Shown: positions 25,698-34,721, counted from the stretch's first letter. The stretch: 64,000 nt of DNA from Fodinibacter sp038258215 (GCA_038258215.1 JBBSQC010000003.1:62001-126000), one strand, 5' to 3'. Translations and numbers: made by a program. The notes: a model not told the origin generated them from the letters alone.

Positions 25698-25917
25698 GTT
25701 GGCCTTCTTTCTGAGAGGAGCCACCCGCCTGTCGGGGGACTCCGCGTTGGTGATGCCTGTTCTACCTCTGCTCAGAAAGTGCTCAGTCCCGGCGGGACGA
25801 TCTGCAACTACTTCACAACGGAGAGCTCAACAACTGGGAACGAGCATAGCGGTCCGGCCCGCGATCCGCAGAACCAGGGCTCGCGCCGAGCGGTCGCGGC
25901 GTGACGCACCTCCCTCG
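25698..25917. other. Gene-free stretch upstream of cold-shock gene
   Basis: Part of a 310-base gap between the divergent csp and PPOX genes. This portion should hold the csp promoter and leader, but I cannot fix a convincing -35/-10 pair. A short GTCCC/GGGAC stem occurs at 25786-25798. The rest shows nothing recognisable. Confidence 0.5.
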
Positions 25918-25986
25918 ACTTCTTGCGCTCCAGCCACACCCATCCCGCCCCTGAGGGACTCTCGCCGTGGCTGGAGCGCAAGAAGT
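25918..25986. repeat. Perfect 20-bp inverted repeat, 29-base spacer
   Basis: The left arm 25918-25937 (ACTTCTTGCGCTCCAGCCAC) and right arm 25967-25986 are exact reverse complements. The right arm covers the expected -35 area of the promoter whose -10 is at 25996-26001, so the element can act as an operator. As RNA it would not be transcribed with the gene if that gene is leaderless. Confidence 0.75.
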
Positions 25987-25995
25987 TCGGGTGGG

Positions 25996-26001
25996 TAGGG
26001 T
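25996..26001 (+). promoter_or_regulatory. Candidate -10 box, leaderless start of PPOX gene
   Basis: TAGGGT with six bases to the ATG at 26008 and no ribosome site. It lies ten bases after the right arm of the 20-bp inverted repeat. Confidence 0.45.
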
Positions 26002-26007
26002 CGGTGG

Positions 26008-26517
26008 ATGGCCGACTCCGCGGGTCCCGACTCCTCGTCCACCTCCGGCCCCGAGGGGAGCCCGCGGGCGCCGCACCCGCTGGCCGCCGCGAAGTACGTC
26101 TCCCTGACGACCTTCCGGCGCACCGGCGCGGCGGTGTCCTCGCCGGTGTGGGTCTCCGCCGCGGTCGACGGGTCCGGTCGGCTCGCGATCATCACGGTCG
26201 ACGGCACGGGGAAGACGAAGCGCCTGGCGCACACGGACCGTGTCGAGCTGCGGGCCTGCGACATGCGCGGCCGGGTCCCCGACGGCACCCCCACGTATGC
26301 CGGCACCGCCCGGGTCGTGCGCGACGCGGACGACATCGCCGCCGTGCGGGCTGCCGTCGTGGACAAGTACGGCCTCCCGGCGCGCTTCTCGGACCTGGCG
26401 GAGAAGGTGACCGGGCTGGTCGGCATCCGCCGGAACCCCAGGGCCGGGATCGTGGTCGACGCCGACACCGAGCCCCTACCCGAGCCGCGCCCCGACCCGT
26501 CTCAGCCGGGGTCCTGA
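26008..26517 (+). CDS. PPOX-class F420-dependent/FMN split-barrel protein
   Basis: A 169-residue pyridoxamine-5'-phosphate-oxidase-like protein of the F420-dependent subgroup. After about 20 low-complexity residues, LAAAKYVSLTTFRRTGAAVSSPVWVS gives the family entry strand, and GKTKRLAHTDRVELRACDMRG the cofactor-phosphate-binding strand. Likely a small-molecule reductase using F420H2; substrate unknown. Its last 16 bases overlap the convergent SRPBCC gene. Confidence 0.82.
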   Translation: MADSAGPDSSSTSGPEGSPRAPHPLAAAKYVSLTTFRRTGAAVSSPVWVSAAVDGSGRLAIITVDGTGKTKRLAHTDRVELRACDMRGRVPDGTPTYAGTARVVRDADDIAAVRAAVVDKYGLPARFSDLAEKVTGLVGIRRNPRAGIVVDADTEPLPEPRPDPSQPGS

Positions 26518-26912
26518 GCCGCGACGAGGCGCCCGAGGGCCAGTCGCGCCAGCGGCGCGTAGGCCACCGTCACCGGCAGCATCGCGTGCGTCACCAGCCA
26601 GGCCCGGCTGCCTCCGGGGGCTGGGTCGACCCCGTGGTCGAAGGCGACCCTCAGCGGTCCGGAGCGCACCCGCCAGGACCAGGTCCGCGCGCTCTCGTCG
26701 ACGGACACGACGTGGAACACGGCCACCACCCCGCCAACCCCGGTGACCCGCCCGGTGCTGTCGGGGCGAACCACGGCATACGGGTAGTCCACCTCGCGGA
26801 TCTGCGGGGACCATGTCGACCAGAGCGCGGGGCGGGTGTAGCGGTCCCACACCGTCTCGGGGTCGGCGGGGCCGCTCGCCGAGAGGTGGGAGAGGTCGGG
26901 GAGCGAGATCAC
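26502..26912 (-). CDS. SRPBCC (polyketide cyclase/START-like) protein
   Basis: About 136 residues with the helix-grip SRPBCC pattern: the substrate-pocket opening DPETVWDRYTRPALWSTWSPQIREV and the terminal helix ...ARLALGRLVAAQ. Such proteins bind hydrophobic ligands, and it lies beside the carotenoid region, but no link is shown. I choose GTG 26912, preceded by GAGAGGATGG. A GTG at 26948 would add 12 residues. Confidence 0.72.
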   Translation of the reverse strand: MISLPDLSHLSASGPADPETVWDRYTRPALWSTWSPQIREVDYPYAVVRPDSTGRVTGVGGVVAVFHVVSVDESARTWSWRVRSGPLRVAFDHGVDPAPGGSRAWLVTHAMLPVTVAYAPLARLALGRLVAAQDPG

Positions 26913-26988
26913 CGGCCCATCCTCTCCGACATGGGCGCTGGGGCGCACGCCACGTTGGACGGGTGTGGCCGCCTGGCAGGGGAGCGAC

Positions 26989-26994
26989 TAGCGT
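26989..26994 (+). promoter_or_regulatory. Candidate -10 box, leaderless start of Rieske gene
   Basis: TAGCGT with six bases to the GTG at 27001. The intervening bases GAGGGG could alternatively act as a short ribosome site, so the two readings are not exclusive. Confidence 0.4.
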
Positions 26995-27000
26995 GAGGGG

Positions 27001-28020
27001 GTGAGCCTGCTCCGCACCGACCGTTCCTGGCGGGAGGAGGTGCGCAGCCGGGTGCCGGTGCGCTACCTCCCCCAGACCGCCCCTGACCACCTTCGGGGCA
27101 CCTGGCGAGACGCAAAACCGGGCCGCATCGACCGTTCCCTGCAGGCCGCGCTTCGCAAGCCCACGCACGGGTGGCTCGTGGCCGCCGCGTCGAGCGACCT
27201 GCGCCGCGACCGCACCCTGATCCGCACCCTCGCCGGTCGCGAGGTGGTGCTATGGCGTGACGCCGACGGCTCCGCGCTGGCCGGCCCCGGCGCCTGCCCC
27301 CACCTGGGCGCCCTCCTGCACGACTGCGACGTCGTCTCCGGCACGGTGCTGTGCCGCTGGCACGGCATGCCGCTGGGCCGTGACACCCAGACGCCGTGGG
27401 CCACGTTCGCGGCCCACGACGACGGCGTGCTCGTCTGGGTGCGGCTCGGTCAGGTCGAGGAGGGCGTCCGGCCCACCGACCAGCCCGTCGTGCCCGTGCG
27501 GCCCGCGCCCGAGGAGTCGCTCGCGTCGGTCATCTCGCTCGTCACCACCTGCGAGCCGAGGGACATCATCGCCAACCGGCTCGACCCGTGGCACGGTGCC
27601 TGGCTGCACCCCTACGCCTTCAGCGATCTCTCCGTCGACGACGACGAGTCGACGGAGGACCTCCTGGTGCTCGACGTCGCCTACCGCCTCGGCCGCACCT
27701 TCGCCGTCCCGGTGCGCGCCGAGTTCACCTGCCCCGACTCGCACACGATCATCATGACGATCACCGGTGGTGAGGGAGTGGGGAGCGTCGTGGAGACGCA
27801 CGCCACCCCGCTCACCGCCCCCGGCGTGCACCCCGCCCGGACCGTGATGACCGAGGCGGTCGTGGCCACGTCCGACCGCGTGGGTTTCCGTGTCGCCCAG
27901 GGGCTCGCACCCCTGGTGCGCGTCGGCATGCGGGCATCAGCCACCCAGCTGTGGGTCGACGACCTCGAGTACGCGACCCGGCTCTACGAGATGCGGCTTC
28001 GCCCGACCGCCGACCGGTAA
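27001..28020 (+). CDS. Rieske [2Fe-2S] oxygenase-like protein (DUF5914)
   Basis: A 339-residue protein with an N-terminal Rieske domain: CPHLG (Cys99, His101) and CRWHG (Cys118, His121) bind the [2Fe-2S] cluster. The C-terminal half matches DUF5914 of actinobacterial carotenoid clusters and has PRDIIANRLDPWHGAWLHPYAF, where a mononuclear iron site would lie in Rieske oxygenases. A role in hydroxylating or trimming a carotenoid end group is inferred from its position. It converges on the crtU-like gene and overlaps it by 37 bases. Confidence 0.8.
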   Translation: MSLLRTDRSWREEVRSRVPVRYLPQTAPDHLRGTWRDAKPGRIDRSLQAALRKPTHGWLVAAASSDLRRDRTLIRTLAGREVVLWRDADGSALAGPGACPHLGALLHDCDVVSGTVLCRWHGMPLGRDTQTPWATFAAHDDGVLVWVRLGQVEEGVRPTDQPVVPVRPAPEESLASVISLVTTCEPRDIIANRLDPWHGAWLHPYAFSDLSVDDDESTEDLLVLDVAYRLGRTFAVPVRAEFTCPDSHTIIMTITGGEGVGSVVETHATPLTAPGVHPARTVMTEAVVATSDRVGFRVAQGLAPLVRVGMRASATQLWVDDLEYATRLYEMRLRPTADR

Positions 28021-29612
28021 CGCCGGATCCCGCGGCGCAGCGTCCTCGGGACACTCCCCAGGCGCGAGCCCATCGGCACGGACCACACCCCGTGCCCGGG
28101 CAGTCCCCACGCGGTGAGCAGGCGGTCGGCGGCCAGCCAGCCGGTCGTCGCGGCGCGCTCCATCAGTGCGACCGGCAGGTCGCAGCGCACGGCGTCGCCG
28201 GCCAGCACGACTCGAGGGTCCGGGGTGGCGACGCCGGGACGCGAGCGCCAGGGCTCGAGGCCCACGAGCACGCAGTCCCGCTGCACCAGCCACACGTCGT
28301 CGACGACGTCCATCGCGGCCGTCTCCGGGTAGATCCGGTGCAGCTCGGCCCGCATCCGTTCGCGGAGCTCGGGCTCGTCGGTGCCCTCGGGCACGGCATA
28401 CGCATGCAGCTCCACGACGGAGCCGCCGTGCTCGGTGCTCCAGCGGGTGGCGTGCTCCTCGAAGCGCTCGAGCACCGAGACGTTGTCCACCGGGCCGTAG
28501 CCGCTGGTGCCGAGGAAGGGCGCCCGGTCGTCGTCGACGAGGTCGGACAACCAGAGTCGCCAGACCGCGAAGGCCGGTGCGGAGCGCACCTCGGCGACGC
28601 GCTCGCGCCACGCCGCACCCTCGGGCCCCTCGCCACCGACGTCGGGTGAGGAGCCGACGACCCCGCGCAGCCCGACCGGGTCGAGGGCCAACACGACGGC
28701 ATCCGCGTCGAGCCACGCCGCCTCATCCTCACCGGGGTGGCCGTGCAGCACGCCGAGGTGGGCGCCGCGGTCGGCGACCGACCGCACCTCGCGACCGGTG
28801 ACCACCTCGACGCCGAGCCCGTGGAGGTGACGGCCGAGGGGGGCCCAGAGCGTCGTGTCGTAGTCGTCACCCGGCACGTCGAAGAGCAGGCCCTCGGAGG
28901 AGCCCACAAAGTACATGTGGAACATCGCGACGAGCTCGGCGCCGGAGAAGTCCTCGGGGTCGGCGAAGAAGCTGCGCGCGAAGACCTCGAGGGCCAGGTG
29001 GCGAGCCTCCTCGGGGAAGTCGAGCCGGTCCAGCACGTCGGCCGCACTGACCCCGTCGAGGTCGGAGAAGGTCGTGGGGAAGTCGACGTCGAGCAACCCC
29101 AGCGCCTGCTCGACGTCGACGGCGGCGAGACCGGCCAGGTCGAAGCTGGGGCTGCGGGCGACGAATGCCGCGAGATTCCACGGCGGGGTGCGGGGGATGC
29201 CGGAGAAGGAGTCCCGCCCACCCCCCGCGCGGACCAGCGGGTAGTCGGCCAGGGGGCGGAGCCGGCTCATCGTGGGGTCGGTGCGGGAGAGGACTGCCCG
29301 GAGGTTGTAGTACTGACGGAAGAACGCGTGGAAGCCGCGGCTCATCACGCTGTCGCTGCCGTCGGCGAGAGTGATCGGCCAGGCGCGCACCCGCCCCCCG
29401 AGGCGGTCCTCACGTTCGAGCACCGTGACCCGCACGCCGCGCTCGGCCAGCGCCAGGGCGGAGGTCAGGCCGGCGATGCCGCCACCGACCACGACCACGT
29501 GCCGCTGCGACGGAGGGCGCGACGCCGCGTCGCGCTCGGCTGCCGGTGGCGGATGGAAGACCGCCCGGGGGTCCTGGCCCGGCCGCCAGGTGCGCGCGGT
29601 GCGGGGCGTCAC
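27984..29612 (-). CDS. crtU: CrtU-like carotenoid desaturase/methyl-shift flavoprotein
   Basis: A 542-residue FAD amine-oxidase-fold protein. VVVVGGGIAGLTSALALAE near residue 40 binds FAD, and GFHAFFRQYYNLRAVL is typical of isorenieratene synthase/beta-carotene desaturase CrtU. CrtU converts beta-ionone rings to aromatic rings with methyl migration. No lycopene cyclase is seen nearby, so the actual substrate is uncertain. The GTG at 29612 overlaps the methyltransferase stop (GTGA). It is the last gene of the crtE operon. Confidence 0.78.
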   Translation of the reverse strand: MTPRTARTWRPGQDPRAVFHPPPAAERDAASRPPSQRHVVVVGGGIAGLTSALALAERGVRVTVLEREDRLGGRVRAWPITLADGSDSVMSRGFHAFFRQYYNLRAVLSRTDPTMSRLRPLADYPLVRAGGGRDSFSGIPRTPPWNLAAFVARSPSFDLAGLAAVDVEQALGLLDVDFPTTFSDLDGVSAADVLDRLDFPEEARHLALEVFARSFFADPEDFSGAELVAMFHMYFVGSSEGLLFDVPGDDYDTTLWAPLGRHLHGLGVEVVTGREVRSVADRGAHLGVLHGHPGEDEAAWLDADAVVLALDPVGLRGVVGSSPDVGGEGPEGAAWRERVAEVRSAPAFAVWRLWLSDLVDDDRAPFLGTSGYGPVDNVSVLERFEEHATRWSTEHGGSVVELHAYAVPEGTDEPELRERMRAELHRIYPETAAMDVVDDVWLVQRDCVLVGLEPWRSRPGVATPDPRVVLAGDAVRCDLPVALMERAATTGWLAADRLLTAWGLPGHGVWSVPMGSRLGSVPRTLRRGIRRYRSAVGRSRIS

Positions 29613-30382
29613 GCCGGCTTGGTCCCGACGACGGTGTGCACGAGACCGGACTGGACCCCGGGGTAGGTGCGGTGCCGCACGCCCACGAGGCCCTCGTCGA
29701 GCATCCGGTCGCAGATCCGCTGCACGGAGTCGAAGTCGCGCACGCTGCGGTAGAGGTAGCGGTGCAGCTCGACGTCGCTGCGCTTGACGACGGCGAGCGG
29801 GATGACGATGGCGTGGACCATCACCGCCCACGTGGCCCGGGCCCGGGCACTCCCGGCCACGGAGTAGTCGTGCACGACGAGGCCGCCCCCGGGCGCGAGC
29901 ACCCGCACCATCTCGGTGGCGAGCTTGGCCCGGTCGGGGACGTTGCGCAGCAGGTAGGAGGCGAGGATGCCGTCCACCGAGGCCGTCGGCACGGTGGCCA
30001 GGTGGGCCACCGCGTCGGAGACGACGAAGTCGGTGCCCGGCGCCCAGGCCTTGCGGCGGGCCTCCTCGACCATGCCGGTGGAGGCGTCGACGCCGATGAT
30101 CGCGAGCCGGTCCGCGGCGCGACCCGCGTCGATCCAGGCCTCGCGCACCGCGGCGGTGGAGGCACCCGAGCCACACCCGAGGTCGAGAAGGGTGTGCGTG
30201 CCGCCCGGGCCGTCAGCGGGGCCGGTCGGGGTCGGGATGGTCTCGACCAGCGCCTCGGCGGCTCCCCGGAGCTGGGCGTGGTAGCCCGGCGAGAGCCCGA
30301 CCATCGAGTCGTAGGTGGGGGCGGCGCGGTCGAAGGCGTCGGCGAGCACCCACTCGTCGTTGTCGGTTGCCGTGGGCGTCAT
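29609..30382 (-). CDS. CrtT-like SAM-dependent methyltransferase
   Basis: A 257-residue UbiE/CrtT-type methyltransferase. Motif I is LLDLGCGSGASTAAV near residue 69, then IIGVDASTGMVEEA and LASYLLRNVPDR (motif II region), as in UbiE relatives. In Streptomyces, crtT sits between crtY and crtU in the isorenieratene cluster and its reaction is unsettled. ATG 30382 follows GAGGAGACACG. An upstream ATG at 30445 is possible but lacks support. A 71-base gap separates it from crtB-idi. Confidence 0.75.
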   Translation of the reverse strand: MTPTATDNDEWVLADAFDRAAPTYDSMVGLSPGYHAQLRGAAEALVETIPTPTGPADGPGGTHTLLDLGCGSGASTAAVREAWIDAGRAADRLAIIGVDASTGMVEEARRKAWAPGTDFVVSDAVAHLATVPTASVDGILASYLLRNVPDRAKLATEMVRVLAPGGGLVVHDYSVAGSARARATWAVMVHAIVIPLAVVKRSDVELHRYLYRSVRDFDSVQRICDRMLDEGLVGVRHRTYPGVQSGLVHTVVGTKPA

Positions 30383-30453
30383 CGTGTCTCCTCGGTGGTG
30401 GGCCGTGCCCGAGGGTCCCGGCCCACGGTCGTCCTGGCTGATCATGCCGTGCC

Positions 30454-31965
30454 TCAGGCCACCTCGATGCGCTCACCGAGCGCGGCGGCCGGGGGCAGGT
30501 CCTCACGTCGACCCGCCGGCCAGTGCTGCGGGTCCGCGCCGAGAGCGGTCAGCTGCGACACCTGCTCGGCGCACCACGGTGAGACCACGCGGGCGCCGGT
30601 GAGCACCTCGTCGCTGAAGCGGCCCCACGCGACCCACTCGGCGGCATCGACCTCATCGGGGTCGGGCGTCAGCGTCGGCTGGTCGACCCACCCCACGAAC
30701 ACGGGGCACCGCTCGTGCTCGACGAGCCCGTTCATGGTGGCCCGGTAGCCGAACGCGGGAAGCACCAGCCTCAGGTCGCCGACCTCCACCCCGAGCTCGC
30801 TGCCCACCCTGCGGCGGACCGCCTCGGCGAGGTCCTCACCCGGATGGGGGTGCCCGCACGCGGCGTTGGTCACCACGCCGGGGAAGCTCGGCTTGCTGGC
30901 CGCCCTCGTCGTGACGAGCACCCGACCCTCGCTGTCGAAGAGGTAGCAGGAGAAGGCCAGGTGCAGTGGCGTGTCGTCGTGGTGGACGGCCGACTTGGGC
31001 GCGTGGCCGATGGCCGCGCCGGACGGGTCGAGCAGCACCACGGGGTCGTCGGCCACCCATCCGGCATCCTCGCGACGGGCGGCGCGATCGGCCAGCACCC
31101 GCCGCATCGGCTCCCTGGACAGGACCATCCGGGTCGCCAGGGCTGCCTTGTTGATCGTCGGGACCCGCGCCCGGGAGTCGAACACGTCGTAGTCGGCGGC
31201 CTCGATGCGCTCGAGGATGCGGGCGTAGAGCACGCGAGCCGTGGCCACGCACCGCCTCGACGCCGGCGGGAGGGCGGGGATGCCGTCGTCAGCCTCTCGG
31301 TAGAGACGACGGTTGCGCTCGATCTCGAAGGCCATCAGGGCGCGCCACTCGGCGGTGGCGGCCCGGGCGTGCGGGTCGGCGCCGAAGCGGCGGATGTCCT
31401 CCTGCGGCACGTAGACCCGGCCGCGGTCGAGGTCCTCACCGACGTCGCGCAGGAAGTTCGTCAGCTGGAAGGCCAGGCCCAGGCTGCGGGCCGGTGCCAC
31501 GGCATCCGTCCCCGGGCGCAGCACCGGGAGCATCATCTCGCCGATGACCGCGGCGCTGCCGTCCATGTAGTCGAGCAGGTCGGCCCACGTGTCGTAGGTC
31601 GTGCGGGTGAGGTCGGTGCGCATGGCCCGGAAGAACCGCTCGAAGCACTCCTGCTCGATGCCGCACTCGCGCACCGTGGTCTCGACGGCGGCCATGATCG
31701 GGTCGCTGGAGCCACGCTCGGCCAGGGCGATCCAGAACGACTCCTCGAACGCCGTGAGCTCGGCTGCGGTCTGCGCGCCCGGCTGGGGGCCGGCGAGGTC
31801 GACGATGTCGTCGGCCAAGCGCGCGAGGGTGTAGACGGCGTGCACGTGCCGGCGCGAGGTTGCCGGAAGCAGCCGAGCGCCCCAGTAGTAGGTCGTCCCG
31901 TGCTCGCGCGTCACCGCCGCGCAGCGGGCGTAGCCCGCCGCCAGGACCGCGGGGTCACTGCTCAC
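30454..31965 (-). CDS. Phytoene synthase fused to isopentenyl-diphosphate isomerase
   Basis: One uninterrupted 503-residue frame. Residues 1-300 are CrtB: YYWGARLLPATSRRHVHAVYTLARLADDIVD gives the first Asp motif, and FLRDVGEDLDRGRVYVPQED the second. They join two GGPP into phytoene. Residues about 305-503 are type I IPP isomerase (Nudix): TPLHLAFSCYLFDSEG, TNAACGHPHPGE with the catalytic Cys near 370, and HERCPVF with the catalytic Glu near 418. The fusion links precursor balancing to the first committed step. The GTG at 31965 overlaps the crtI stop. Confidence 0.88.
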   Translation of the reverse strand: MSSDPAVLAAGYARCAAVTREHGTTYYWGARLLPATSRRHVHAVYTLARLADDIVDLAGPQPGAQTAAELTAFEESFWIALAERGSSDPIMAAVETTVRECGIEQECFERFFRAMRTDLTRTTYDTWADLLDYMDGSAAVIGEMMLPVLRPGTDAVAPARSLGLAFQLTNFLRDVGEDLDRGRVYVPQEDIRRFGADPHARAATAEWRALMAFEIERNRRLYREADDGIPALPPASRRCVATARVLYARILERIEAADYDVFDSRARVPTINKAALATRMVLSREPMRRVLADRAARREDAGWVADDPVVLLDPSGAAIGHAPKSAVHHDDTPLHLAFSCYLFDSEGRVLVTTRAASKPSFPGVVTNAACGHPHPGEDLAEAVRRRVGSELGVEVGDLRLVLPAFGYRATMNGLVEHERCPVFVGWVDQPTLTPDPDEVDAAEWVAWGRFSDEVLTGARVVSPWCAEQVSQLTALGADPQHWPAGRREDLPPAAALGERIEVA

Positions 31966-33461
31966 CGGGCGACCACCGCGGGGGTCGGTCGCGCGTGGCC
32001 CGCGAACTCCTGCACCCGCTGGGCGGCGAGCTTGCCGCTGATGAGGACCATCGGGATGCCGACCCCCGGCGTGGTGCCCGAGCCGGCGAAGACCAGGCCG
32101 GGGACCCGCCGGTCGACGTTCGAGGGCCGGAACGGCCCCGACTGGCCGAACGTGTGCGCGAGCGCGAAGGGCGTGCCGAGGTGCATCCCCTGAGCCTGCC
32201 ACTCCTGCGGGGTGACGAGGTGCTCGGCCCGGATGTCGGAGGGGTAGCCGTTGGCCTCGAGGAACGCGAGGAGCCGCTCGCGCATCGGGCCGGACTCGCG
32301 CGACCAGTCCAGCGAGGAGCCGAGGTGCGGTACCGGTTCGAGGACGTACATCGCCGTGGAGCCGTCGGGCGCGGCGGTCGGGTCGGAGACGGTCGGCACG
32401 GTGACCAGCCGTGACGGGTCGGGCATGAGCTCGCCGCGGTCGATGAGGGCCTCGAAGGCCCCGTCCCAGTCGCGGCCGAAGTGGATGTTGTGGTGGCGCA
32501 CCTCGGGGCCGGGGCGGCCCTGGGCTCCGACGTGCCAGACGACCGCGGACGGTGAGTAGGAGCCGGTGCGCACGGTGCGCGGTGCGGAGACCTCGGGCAG
32601 GAGGCGGTCGTAGGCGACGGGCAGGTCGAGGGTGCAGACCACGGCGTCGGCGGAGAGCCGCTCGCCGTCGACGGTCTCCACGCCCGCCACGGCGCCGTCC
32701 GAGCGCTGGAGCACCTGGCGCACCGAGACGCCGAGGTGGATCCTCGCGCCGGCGTCACGCAGCGCCTGCTCCATCGCGCGCGGCACCGCGTGCATCCCGC
32801 CCTCGGGGTAGAAGACCCCGCGCACGGAGTCCATGTAGGTGATCACCGCGAAGACGGCGCGGGCCTTGGCGGGCGCCACCCCGGCATACAGGGCCTGGAA
32901 GCTGAAGATCTTGGTGAGGCGGTCGTCGGTGAAGAACCGCGAGACCGCCGGGTCGAGCGCCCGCAGTCCCCCGAGTCGGAGGAGGGAGAGGGCCTTGCCG
33001 GGAGAGCGCAGCAGGTCCAGCGGCGAGGTGTAGTTCGAGTCGATGAAGGTGTCGAACTCGACCTCGTAGAGCTCCTTGAGCCAGGCGAGGAAGCGGTCGA
33101 AGCCCCGCGCGTCCTGCTCACCGATCTTCGTGCGGATCTCCTCGCGGAGGTCGGCCATGTCGGCGCGGATGTGCAGCTCGCCACCGTCGGGGTAGACGGC
33201 GCGGTAGGCCGGGTCGAGGCGGCGCATCGAGATCAGGGCGTCCGGGTCACCGCCCGCCGCGCGGATCGGCTCGTGCAGCAGCTCGGGCATGGTCATGACG
33301 ACCGGGCCGGTGTCGAAGCGGAAGCCGTTGTCGCGCAACGTCCCTGCTCGACCTCCGACGATCTGTTCCCGCTCGAGCACCGTGACGTCATGACCCATCC
33401 CGACCAGGTGGCACGCCGCGGAGAGGCCGGAGAGGCCGGCGCCGACGACGATGACCCTCAC
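31962..33461 (-). CDS. crtI: Phytoene desaturase
   Basis: FAD-dependent CrtI-type desaturase of 499 residues that converts phytoene towards lycopene. VIVVGAGLSGLSAACHL binds FAD, GGRAGTLRDNGFRFDTGPVVMTMP is the family N-terminal block, and LVFAGSGTTPGVGIPMVLISGKLAA the bacterial-type CrtI C-terminal signature. It overlaps crtE and crtB-idi by four bases each. Step number (neurosporene, lycopene or beyond) cannot be read from sequence. Confidence 0.93.
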   Translation of the reverse strand: MRVIVVGAGLSGLSAACHLVGMGHDVTVLEREQIVGGRAGTLRDNGFRFDTGPVVMTMPELLHEPIRAAGGDPDALISMRRLDPAYRAVYPDGGELHIRADMADLREEIRTKIGEQDARGFDRFLAWLKELYEVEFDTFIDSNYTSPLDLLRSPGKALSLLRLGGLRALDPAVSRFFTDDRLTKIFSFQALYAGVAPAKARAVFAVITYMDSVRGVFYPEGGMHAVPRAMEQALRDAGARIHLGVSVRQVLQRSDGAVAGVETVDGERLSADAVVCTLDLPVAYDRLLPEVSAPRTVRTGSYSPSAVVWHVGAQGRPGPEVRHHNIHFGRDWDGAFEALIDRGELMPDPSRLVTVPTVSDPTAAPDGSTAMYVLEPVPHLGSSLDWSRESGPMRERLLAFLEANGYPSDIRAEHLVTPQEWQAQGMHLGTPFALAHTFGQSGPFRPSNVDRRVPGLVFAGSGTTPGVGIPMVLISGKLAAQRVQEFAGHARPTPAVVAR

Positions 33462-34570
33462 GAGTGCCGCCAGGCGATGGTGTCGGCCAGGTGGCGGAGG
33501 GCGGCGTCGGCCTCCGCGGGCACGTCGAGGTCGTCCAGGACGTCGTGGGCCCGGCCCACCAGCTCCGAGATGACGTCCTCGGCGCGGTCCCGCACGCCCG
33601 CGTCGAGCATGGCCTGCTGGAGGTCCGCGACCCGTGCGCCGTCGAGCTGACCTGCATCGCAGGCCGCCAGCAGCGTTCGCGCCGAACGGGGCAGGAGCTC
33701 CTCGGCCCAGGTGAGCAGCACGGTGGGCTTGCCGGAGCGCAGGTCGTCCCCGGCCGGCTTGCCGGTGACCCGCGGGTCCCCCCAGGACCCGAGGACGTCG
33801 TCGCGCACGGCGAATGCGTCCCCGACGAGGTCACCCCACGCCTCGAGCCGGCTGACGAGCCCCTCGGCGGCGCCGCCGACGAGGGCCCCGAGCTGAAGCG
33901 GTCGGGTGATCGTGTAGCGGCCGCTCTTGAAGCGGGCGATCTGGAGGGACGTCTCCAGGTGACGACGGCGGCCGGCGGTGTGGGTGACATCGAGGAGCTG
34001 GCCCTCGACGAGCTCGACAGCCATGACCCGCCACTGCGCGCGCACCCTCCGCCGGGTCGGGGCCACCAGCAGGGTCGCCTCGCTCAGCGCGAGGTCGGAC
34101 ACCAGGGTCGCCACGCTGTCACCGAACAGCTCGTCGTCGCCCAGCCCCGACACCGAGCGGTGTCGCTCCGCCGCCACCGTGTGCAGCGTGGGCAGCCCGC
34201 GGCGGGAGTCGGAGCGGTCCATCACGTCGTCCTGCACGAGGGCGAAGAGGTGGAGCAGCTCGAGCGCCGCGCCGATCCGCACGAGGTGCTCGTGGGTGCC
34301 CGGCGCCTCCCCGGCGAGCACCCAGCCCCAGTGTGCGAGCACGGGCCGCAGCCGCTTGCCGTGGTTGCGGGTGCGGGTGGCGAGCTCGGCGACGAGGTCG
34401 ACGTTCAACGGACCCGCGGTCGCTCCCAGCGTCGCCCCCGACGTCTCGAGGACCTCGCCGAGCTCGCCGAACGTCGCGTCGAGGAGGGCGTCGACCTCGA
34501 GCAAGGTCGACTGCGCCGGCCCCGACCGGCTGGGGGCGTCGAGGGCTGCAGGGGCAACCTCGGCACTCAT
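33458..34570 (-). CDS. crtE: Geranylgeranyl diphosphate synthase
   Basis: A 370-residue polyprenyl synthetase that makes the C20 precursor of carotenoids. The first aspartate-rich motif is QDDVMDRSD (Asp114-Asp118), and the second region reads VRDDVLGSWGDP, which is less canonical than DDxxD but typical of actinobacterial CrtE. GKRLRP is the diphosphate-binding site. First gene of the crtE-crtI-crtB::idi-methyltransferase-crtU operon. It shares a 163-base divergent promoter region with the flavoprotein gene. Confidence 0.9.
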   Translation of the reverse strand: MSAEVAPAALDAPSRSGPAQSTLLEVDALLDATFGELGEVLETSGATLGATAGPLNVDLVAELATRTRNHGKRLRPVLAHWGWVLAGEAPGTHEHLVRIGAALELLHLFALVQDDVMDRSDSRRGLPTLHTVAAERHRSVSGLGDDELFGDSVATLVSDLALSEATLLVAPTRRRVRAQWRVMAVELVEGQLLDVTHTAGRRRHLETSLQIARFKSGRYTITRPLQLGALVGGAAEGLVSRLEAWGDLVGDAFAVRDDVLGSWGDPRVTGKPAGDDLRSGKPTVLLTWAEELLPRSARTLLAACDAGQLDGARVADLQQAMLDAGVRDRAEDVISELVGRAHDVLDDLDVPAEADAALRHLADTIAWRHS

Positions 34571-34721
34571 GACTGACCTGCCTCACGTCTCGTTTCGTGT
34601 GGGGCGATTACACCAGACACTTCCTGCCCCGTCCCCACGGCGGATGCAGCACGCGGCCACAACCTTCGACGAACCCTGTGCACAGCGGTGGTGGACTCCT
34701 GTGGATGAGGACCCCGCCACC

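Noticed and set aside
30900..31100. Frameshift or missed stop between the CrtB and Idi parts
   Set aside because: The frame is continuous, both domains keep their catalytic residues in the same frame, and codon use is even across the joint, so a real fusion is the simpler reading.
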